Shown here in pieces: positions 58,842 to 64,000 of a stretch of 64,000 nucleotides of DNA (position 1 is the stretch's first letter; every line of letters starts with the position of its first letter). The stretch comes from Acholeplasma laidlawii_A (lineage in GTDB: Bacteria > Bacillota_I > Bacilli_A > Acholeplasmatales > Acholeplasmataceae): NCBI RefSeq assembly GCF_030166555.2, contig NZ_CP126461.2, one strand, 5' to 3'. The notes under the pieces were generated by a model, which had not been told where the DNA came from, made no database searches, and saw only the letters and a program-made list of their open reading frames with translations. A program made the translations under genes and the position numbers.

Positions 58842-59990
58842 TCATCCCCCACCTATAGAGGAAGGGGACTTCTTGATGATATTGTTAAAGTCGGAATGTT
58901 CAATTTTGTAGACATTCTTATTTAAACGGTTCATTGGTATCATTAAAGTCCTAATACTTTCGGATAACCTTTGAATATCTTTTTCCAAAGTATTAAAACG
59001 TTCAAATACTAGTCTAAAATCATTATAGAGTTTGTTGATTTCATCAAGCATTTTTTCAGCATTCTTTTCTTTTTCTAGATCTTGATTGATGACTAGTATC
59101 ATTGTAAGCATATAAACTAATGTAGTAGGAGATGTGATCCACACCTTCTTTTTAGATGCATACTCTACTAAATGAATATAGTTTGCTTGAATCTCTGAGA
59201 ATACTGCCTCACTCGGAATAAACATTAAAGCGTAGTCTGTTGTTTCATTTTTGATGATATATCTACTAGCAATATCATCAATATGTTTTTTAATATTTTG
59301 TTCAAAGAGTTTTGATGCATTTTTTCTTTCACTATCCGTTGAGTTTGAATCGTACATTCTAATATAATTTTCTAGTGAAAACTTTGAGTCAATTGGTATA
59401 TTTAGTGCATCACCACTACCATAGACTATGGCATCTACAACTGTTTGATTAGAGAGTTTATGCTGTTTGGTAAAGAGCGTTTTATTGTTTTCACCAAAGA
59501 CATTTTCAAGTATTTGGTATAGCTGTAACTCACCATACATACCTCTTAATTTCTTGTCGGATAAATATGTTTTTAAATCATTTACATGTACGGATAGGTT
59601 TTCAATATTCTTTTGTGTAGTATCTATAATAGTGAGTTTTTCAAGCATAGAACTAAATAGTTTATCGCTTGATTGAAAACCTTCTTTAAGTCTTGTTTCT
59701 ACTTTATCATTCATGGATTGTAAATCCACATTGATTTTGGTCGAAATGGCTTCTTTAAAGTAATTAATAGTTCTTTCTAATTCCAGTTGGCTTTGTATAT
59801 TTTGTTTATCTAGTGCTGATTTGAAATCAGTTTTTAAATACTCTATTTTAGATAAAATTTCTTGTTGTTGTCTAGCTTTTATTTCATTACTAGGATACTT
59901 TTTACCCTTAATAAGTATGATCATTAGAATCATTAAAAATAATATAATAACAATCATACTGGTGAGTAAAATAATTTCTGTATTCGTCAC
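58842..59990 (-). CDS. rmuC: DNA recombination protein RmuC, C terminus rewritten by IS
   Basis: A predicted nuclease that limits inversions at repeats. The 382-residue protein has an N-terminal membrane anchor (about 5-27) and a coiled coil (about 40-135). The RmuC core follows, with R-G-M-Y-G-E-L-Q-L near 144 and the PD-(D/E)xK-like V-V-D-A-I-V and I-P-I-D-S-K-F near 170-185. The last 14 residues (from N-I-I-K-K-S-P) come from the left end of IS copy 2. Joining the sequences across the element restores D-F-N-Y-K-stop. Only two native residues were lost, so function is probably kept. Confidence 0.9.
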   Translation of the reverse strand: MTNTEIILLTSMIVIILFLMILMIILIKGKKYPSNEIKARQQQEILSKIEYLKTDFKSALDKQNIQSQLELERTINYFKEAISTKINVDLQSMNDKVETRLKEGFQSSDKLFSSMLEKLTIIDTTQKNIENLSVHVNDLKTYLSDKKLRGMYGELQLYQILENVFGENNKTLFTKQHKLSNQTVVDAIVYGSGDALNIPIDSKFSLENYIRMYDSNSTDSERKNASKLFEQNIKKHIDDIASRYIIKNETTDYALMFIPSEAVFSEIQANYIHLVEYASKKKVWITSPTTLVYMLTMILVINQDLEKEKNAEKMLDEINKLYNDFRLVFERFNTLEKDIQRLSESIRTLMIPMNRLNKNVYKIEHSDFNNIIKKSPSSIGGG

Positions 59991-59991
59991 T

Positions 59992-60918
59992 TTATACCTC
60001 CATATCTTCTAAGTAATAAACATGTATACCATCAGGCTTGGTTTCTTTATAAATCGTCATATACGTATCACTTGATAGTAAGATATCATACATGCTAGGA
60101 AATATGCCATCACGGTCTAGTGTATAGTTTGTACCTAGATCTATATTTATTTGACCAAAGGCACGTGTGACTAAATCTGTACAATAATATTTATATTTGG
60201 TATCAAATATAAATAAGTAATTGTATAGACCTCTGTTTGTTTTATCTTTTGCATAATTAACTGCAACATCTAGTTCTAAATCAAACGTTTCTATGTTTCT
60301 ACTCTTTAACCTAAGTGACATAATTTCATCTCTATAAAATCTACCGTAATAAGGAAATTCAGAGTGTGTTTCATTTCTAAATGGAGTCATCCAGTAATTT
60401 GAAACAGATTGAACACTTAAGCCATACTTATCAGTCTCATCATATCCACGGTGCATGATTACATTAAATATTGTAGTAAAATCTAAGGTGCCATTATCAC
60501 CAATTCCGGTGGACTGATAAATTTGATTATTGTCCCCCACTAATGAAGCATGTCCACCTAGCCAGTAGCCATAAATTTGATCTACAACAGGTATATATGG
60601 GAATGGTGACTCAAAAGTTAAGAGAATATCGCCTTTTTGTCCAGGATTAACTTTTTTTGTATCATAAAATACAGAACGTGTGTCAGACAACTCATAATCA
60701 TAGGTTCTTTTTATTTTATGATAAAAGTAAGTGGTGTCATGCTGACTTACCTCTACCGTTTCATATGCTCTACTTTTAAACTCATTAATGATCTGATTTT
60801 TCTTAATATTTTCATAGGTTGATTCTCCTATAAAGTAAGCTATCAGTAAGATAAATGCTAAAGCAATGTATTTAATTTTTTTTTTAAGTACTTTAGTTAT
60901 TTTCTTTTTATTTTTCAT
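59992..60918 (-). CDS. YiiX-like permuted papain-fold (NlpC/P60 clan) membrane protein
   Basis: A 308-residue protein with a highly basic N terminus and one membrane anchor (about 15-34), the rest outside. G-D-I-L-L-T-F near 100 and G-G-H-A-S-L-V near 120 (candidate His) precede Y-Y-C-T-D-L-V-T-R-A-F near 240 (candidate Cys). This is the permuted His-then-Cys order of YiiX/YebB-type enzymes. Such proteins cleave amide or ester bonds; with no cell wall the target may be a lipid or peptide. It lies 1 base before rmuC. Confidence 0.72.
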   Translation of the reverse strand: MKNKKKITKVLKKKIKYIALAFILLIAYFIGESTYENIKKNQIINEFKSRAYETVEVSQHDTTYFYHKIKRTYDYELSDTRSVFYDTKKVNPGQKGDILLTFESPFPYIPVVDQIYGYWLGGHASLVGDNNQIYQSTGIGDNGTLDFTTIFNVIMHRGYDETDKYGLSVQSVSNYWMTPFRNETHSEFPYYGRFYRDEIMSLRLKSRNIETFDLELDVAVNYAKDKTNRGLYNYLFIFDTKYKYYCTDLVTRAFGQINIDLGTNYTLDRDGIFPSMYDILLSSDTYMTIYKETKPDGIHVYYLEDMEV

Positions 60919-60974
60919 AAGTAAATTATAACATTAAATCATTTTTTTAATATGCTTTGATTTAGGTGAAAAAA

Positions 60975-61001
60975 AATATCTCCAATGATGGGAGATATTT
61001 T
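60975..61001 (-). terminator. Terminator after jag
   Basis: AAATATCTCC and GGAGATATTT pair perfectly (10 bp), with a T-rich tail on the minus strand, ending the rpmH-rnpA-yidC-jag unit. Confidence 0.75.
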
Positions 61002-61014
61002 ATAATTTAAGTAT

Positions 61015-61632
61015 TTATTTTTTTGGTCTGATGATGATTGCGCGTTGTTCGCCTTCACCTTCAGAATATGTCTCAACATCACGCCACTCTGTTAGTTTTG
61101 AGTGTACGATGCGGCGATCAAATGCATTCATTGGGTCAAGTTTTACTGCAATCCCGCTTCTTGCTACATCTTTAGCGGTTTTAGTTGCCATAATTTCTAG
61201 TTGACGTTTTCTTGATGCATGATAGTTTCCAATATCTAGCGTAACTAGTATTGGTTCTTCAACAAACGTTGATAAATGATTTCTTAGTAATGTTTGAAAA
61301 GCTAATAAAGTTTTACCTTCTTTACCTATTAATAAAGCATTTTCTGAAGTTTGAAGGCGGTAAGTGATTGTAGATTCATCTGGTGATTGAACTTCCATTT
61401 TAACATCAATACCTAATGCAGTTACCATATTTTCTAAGTATTGTTTACCTTCAATAGCTAAATCAATATTAGGGCTTGCTTTATAAAGTGTGCTTCCTCC
61501 AACACCAAGAAAGCCTTTTTTCTCTTTTAAAACTTCTAATTTTATTTTATTTTCCGATATTTTTAGTATATCTGAAGCTTTTTTTGTTGCTTCTTGAAGC
61601 GTTTTAGCTTCGATTTCAATTACCTTTAGCAT
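61015..61632 (-). CDS. jag: Jag/KhpB RNA-binding protein
   Basis: A 205-residue protein with an N-terminal Jag domain (V-I-E-I-E-A-K-T-L-Q-E-A, then K-K-G-F-L-G-V-G near 38-45). A KH domain follows (L-I-G-K-E-G-K-T-L near 106) and then an R3H domain (M-N-A-F-D-R-R-I-V-H near 168, E-G-E-G near 193). It binds RNA and is linked to cell envelope processes in Firmicutes. It follows yidC by 14 bases, the standard arrangement near the origin. Confidence 0.95.
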   Translation of the reverse strand: MLKVIEIEAKTLQEATKKASDILKISENKIKLEVLKEKKGFLGVGGSTLYKASPNIDLAIEGKQYLENMVTALGIDVKMEVQSPDESTITYRLQTSENALLIGKEGKTLLAFQTLLRNHLSTFVEEPILVTLDIGNYHASRKRQLEIMATKTAKDVARSGIAVKLDPMNAFDRRIVHSKLTEWRDVETYSEGEGEQRAIIIRPKK

Positions 61633-61646
61633 GTCTAACCCCTTTC

Positions 61647-63122
61647 TTAGATAATGCTTTGTGAAGCTCTAGTTTTTTCGTATTTCTTTTCAGATAATTT
61701 TCTATTAATGAATGATTGTCCAATAGAGAATAAGTTACCAATCACCCAGTAAAATCCTAGCGCATTTACTGATGTGATTGTAGTTAATACCATCATACCA
61801 ATCATTACGTTTGATACAGTCTTCATTGTTTTTGCTTGTTGTTCTGCTTGTTCAGTCTTTACTTGAGTTCCTGTGTTTTTAGCATAACTTGGTTTCTTTT
61901 GAGATAGGCGTTGTAATAACCACATAGTCACACCAACGATTGCAGCTAAGATATAACTTGTTACGTCATTAAATCCACCCGCTGATAGATCAATTAATCC
62001 AAATAAGATTTTATGATTATTTACATTTGCAGCATACATACCACCAGGTACTGTAATACGGTAAACAGTTTGGAACATTGCTAAGAATATTGGCATTTGA
62101 AGAATTGGTGTAAAACATCCTAATACTGAAATACCATGTTTCTTATATAGTTGCATCATTTCCATTTGCATTTTTTGTTGTGAAGCAGGGTCTTTTTTCA
62201 GTGCATATTTATTTTGTAATTTAGTTAACTCAGGTTGTGCAACAGCCATTTTAATTGACATATCATTTGCTTTGGCATAAATTGGCCATGCAATTGTACG
62301 AACAATAATGGTTGCAAATAAGATACCTAAACCAAAGCTATTTAAACCAAATAAGGATGCAAAGAATTGCATTAAAAACGAAATTGGGATAATGAAAACC
62401 CAGTCCCATACATAGCCTAACCATGAGTTTTCCATTTTAGTGTTAATTGGTAGTTGGTTATCTGCTGGTTTGTAAGATAAATTCTTAATGACTTGAACTG
62501 TATCGTTTAGATCGTGGAATTCAAATGATAAAACGTTATTTGAATTGATCTTAAACACATTATCTTCATAGTTTTCAGGTGTTACCAAATACTTTTGAGC
62601 ATTAGCTCCAGTTTCTTTAATAACTTCTGTGTTTGATTTTGTATTAAACTGTGCAGAGATTACTTGTACTTTATCTAGATCAATTTGATTAGTAATAACT
62701 GTGAAGAATAGTGCATTAACGTTTTTAATTTTGTCTGCAGCATTTTCAACTCCATAAGTTGGACTTAATGCAGATACGACAATTTCATTCGGGTCACTTA
62801 CTGTACCCTCATAACCTGTTTGGTATACATATACATTATATTTGTGACCACGAACAGTGATTTCATAGATATTATCACCTAAGGAAACACTTGTTACTTC
62901 AGTAGATGCAACATCTACTCTAGTTGATGTCTTATTTTTTTGAATGGAATAAAATTCAAAATCCCCTGTTTCAATGATTGGACCATTCGCATTGGTTTCA
63001 TCCATCGTATATACTATTTTATTAGGTGATAGGAACGTATCAATTTCAGATGTATCGGGTGAACATGCAACCAATACTAATCCAAACACTAACACCGTAA
63101 GTACTGCTAATATTTTACGCAT
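61647..63122 (-). CDS. yidC: Membrane protein insertase YidC/OxaA
   Basis: It inserts membrane proteins with or without Sec. The 491-residue protein has a lipoprotein signal (V-L-V-A-C, Cys 20) and an enlarged extracytoplasmic domain (about 25-235), unusual for the Gram-positive type, which is normally near 270 residues. The five-segment core follows (about 245-475). The hydrophilic-groove helix contains F-A-T-I-I-V-R-T-I near 270. Its stop overlaps jag spacing and its start overlaps the rnpA stop by one base. Confidence 0.93.
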   Translation of the reverse strand: MRKILAVLTVLVFGLVLVACSPDTSEIDTFLSPNKIVYTMDETNANGPIIETGDFEFYSIQKNKTSTRVDVASTEVTSVSLGDNIYEITVRGHKYNVYVYQTGYEGTVSDPNEIVVSALSPTYGVENAADKIKNVNALFFTVITNQIDLDKVQVISAQFNTKSNTEVIKETGANAQKYLVTPENYEDNVFKINSNNVLSFEFHDLNDTVQVIKNLSYKPADNQLPINTKMENSWLGYVWDWVFIIPISFLMQFFASLFGLNSFGLGILFATIIVRTIAWPIYAKANDMSIKMAVAQPELTKLQNKYALKKDPASQQKMQMEMMQLYKKHGISVLGCFTPILQMPIFLAMFQTVYRITVPGGMYAANVNNHKILFGLIDLSAGGFNDVTSYILAAIVGVTMWLLQRLSQKKPSYAKNTGTQVKTEQAEQQAKTMKTVSNVMIGMMVLTTITSVNALGFYWVIGNLFSIGQSFINRKLSEKKYEKTRASQSII

Positions 63123-63472
63123 TAATTTTGAGCCTCTTTTTCTATGATTTTTGCTTTAATAAGCAATTTAATTATATTTTCTTTTATTAAATCAAACGGT
63201 AAGAGATTTGATTGTGGTCGTACCACTATAACAAATCTATACTTAGGATTTATATATTTTGAATAATTTGAAACGATATATCGAAGTCGACGTTTAGCTT
63301 GGTTTCTTTCTACTGCGTTTCCGAATTTCTTGCCGATCGATATCGCATATTTAAAGTGAGGTGTTTCATGGGGTATAAAGTATATAACAAAATATCCGTT
63401 ACCAACGGATTTTTTCTCCTTAAAAACTAAATCCAATTCGTTTTTACTTTTTATAGAATATACTCTCTTCAC
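63122..63472 (-). CDS. rnpA: Ribonuclease P protein component
   Basis: A 116-residue basic protein that helps the catalytic RNA mature tRNA 5' ends. The central RNR signature G-N-A-V-E-R-N-Q-A-K-R-R-L-R lies near residue 50-63, after I-S-I-G-K-K-F. The length is normal. It lies between rpmH and yidC in the conserved origin-proximal order. The RNA subunit gene is not in this window. Confidence 0.95.
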   Translation of the reverse strand: MKRVYSIKSKNELDLVFKEKKSVGNGYFVIYFIPHETPHFKYAISIGKKFGNAVERNQAKRRLRYIVSNYSKYINPKYRFVIVVRPQSNLLPFDLIKENIIKLLIKAKIIEKEAQN

Positions 63473-63497
63473 TACTTACCTCAAATTAAAAAATAAA

Positions 63498-63546
63498 GGA
63501 CTACCTAAAACAAATAAACAAAATTTGTTAATGATCTGGTAGTCCT
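63498..63546 (-). promoter_or_regulatory. Long hairpin between rpmH and rnpA
   Basis: AGGACTACC and GGTAGTCCT pair across a 31-base loop that itself contains AACAAA/TTTGTT, and are followed by TTATTTTTT on the minus strand. It may be a partial terminator or processing site that lets rpmH be expressed above rnpA. Confidence 0.5.
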
Positions 63547-63574
63547 GGTATTTATTAACTTTAATATAATTTTA

Positions 63575-63709
63575 TTAAACAGTTAAAGATTGGCGACCCT
63601 TAGCTCTTCTTCTTGCTAATACTTTACGTCCATTAGCAGTAGCCATACGAGCTCTAAATCCGTGCCTTCTTTGATGTTTGATTTTACTTGGTTGATATGT
63701 TCTTTTCAT
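63575..63709 (-). CDS. rpmH: Ribosomal protein bL34
   Basis: A 44-residue ribosomal protein with the invariant K-R-T-Y-Q-P-S-K start and G-R-K-V-L-A-R-R-R-A-K-G-R near the end. The true start is the ATG at 63709 (GGTGG upstream); the open frame extending to 63778 covers the promoter and is not translated. It is the first gene left of the origin. Confidence 0.97.
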   Translation of the reverse strand: MKRTYQPSKIKHQRRHGFRARMATANGRKVLARRRAKGRQSLTV

Positions 63710-63749
63710 AATCAAAAAACCACCTTTCTTATGAAACCTTGCTTTTCTT

Positions 63750-63778
63750 ATTATAAATAAAGTGTACTTAAAAGTCAA
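63750..63778 (-). promoter_or_regulatory. Promoter of rpmH
   Basis: On the minus strand TTGACT (63773-63778), 17-base spacer, TATAAT (63750-63755), 40 bases before the rpmH ATG. Confidence 0.85.
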
Positions 63779-63814
63779 ACATAAAATGGTCTTTCTTTTA
63801 TTTATTTTTTATTT

Positions 63815-63967
63815 GATTTTTCCCACAATTTTTAATATGAATGTTCCCCACAATTATTGTCCACACATTGTGGATAAAGTTTCCACATTTTATTCACAAT
63901 GTTGATAAGTAGCGTAAGTATATTTAACAGCCTTACAAAGCAAATGATACACTGAAAGTTATCCACA
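63815..63967. other. Origin of replication: DnaA-box cluster (oriC)
   Basis: Boxes matching TTATCCACA: TTGTCCACA 63857-63865 (one mismatch), TGTGGATAA 63869-63877 (perfect, opposite strand), TTATTCACA 63890-63898 (one mismatch), TTATCCACA 63959-63967 (perfect). Weaker copies lie near 63818 and 63843. The region is very AT-rich and follows rpmH, so dnaA should begin just beyond 64000. Confidence 0.88.
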
Positions 63968-64000
63968 ATTTAATATTTAAAGAACAGCTAAATCAAAAAG

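Larger units (their letters stand above)
57117..58883 (-). mobile_element. IS200/IS605-family element, copy 2
   Basis: A complete element of about 1.77 kb in opposite orientation to copy 1, with the same hairpin ends. It follows TTTAAC on its left side (58884-58889, minus strand) and ends TTCACTAA at 57117. It inserted two codons before the natural stop of rmuC. Both genes are intact, and nucleotide identity with copy 1 is high but not complete. Confidence 0.88.

Noticed and set aside
1..64000. CRISPR arrays
   Set aside because: No regularly spaced direct repeats of 20-40 bases were seen; TnpB here belongs to IS elements, not to a CRISPR locus.
1..64000. tRNA and rRNA genes
   Set aside because: No cloverleaf-type GTTCRA arms or conserved rRNA blocks were found in the intergenic gaps; the T-box region contains tRNA-sensing motifs but no tRNA gene.

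Overview
The window is a 64 kb piece of an AT-rich, wall-less Firmicute relative, most likely Acholeplasma (A. laidlawii or a close relative). Reasons: TGA is used as a true stop (for example at the ends of dusB and the FakA-FakB fusion), which excludes the TGA=Trp code of Mycoplasma and Spiroplasma. No peptidoglycan genes are visible. Carotenoid genes (crtM, crtN) are present, and the right end carries the order jag-yidC-rnpA-rpmH followed by DnaA boxes. The window therefore ends in the replication origin just before dnaA.

Layout. 0-1 kb: small phage-like genes and an HTH gene behind a perfect palindrome. 1-12.8 kb: core genes (uracil permease with an attenuator leader, dusB, hslO, a PadR membrane-stress operon, maf, tilS-hpt-ftsH-rqcP, lysS). 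12.8-17 kb: an accessory patch with a secreted DUF6973 protein, an IS30 relic, a decayed paralog, a complete IS200/IS605 element (TnpA+TnpB+omega-RNA) and a frameshifted DUF4256 gene. 17-32 kb: oxidoreductase, queG, fba, pyrG with a GGGC-start leader, a heliorhodopsin, a tocopherol-cyclase-like protein, rpoE, recR-ybaB-dnaX, mnmE, MgtC, and two DHH phosphoesterases. 32-42.7 kb: a secreted nuclease lipoprotein, a large lipoprotein whose signal peptide is frameshifted in an A8 tract, and a complete sugar-type ABC transporter. The transporter's ATPase has a coiled-coil insertion, and its operon is preceded by a small leader ORF and terminator. 42.7-48.8 kb: an operon for glutathione peroxidase, an FtsX-type ABC exporter, a phytol-kinase-like (VTE5) protein, CrtN, CrtM and a VTE6-like DUF92 protein, with a divergent LytTR/GHKL two-component system. 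50.9-55.4 kb: DUF1295, a FakA-FakB fusion, DUF2177 and a class II photolyase. 55.4-61 kb: asnS behind a T-box, a second IS200/IS605 copy inserted at the stop codon of rmuC, and a YiiX-like protein. 61-64 kb: jag, yidC, rnpA, rpmH, oriC.

Four themes stand out. (1) Light and oxidative stress: heliorhodopsin, carotenoid synthesis, glutathione peroxidase, class II photolyase, DUF1295 and DUF2177. (2) Isoprenoid economy: two predicted isoprenoid-alcohol kinases flank crtN/crtM, suggesting salvage of prenols into carotenoids. (3) Scavenging: secreted nuclease plus ABC importer, resembling the nuclease/ABC cluster of mycoplasmas, and a one-chain fatty-acid kinase. (4) RNA-level control: T-box, pyrG reiterative-transcription leader, uracil permease attenuator and a leader ORF. 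Two homopolymer frameshifts could be phase-variation switches. All functional calls come from reading motifs by eye; no database search was run.
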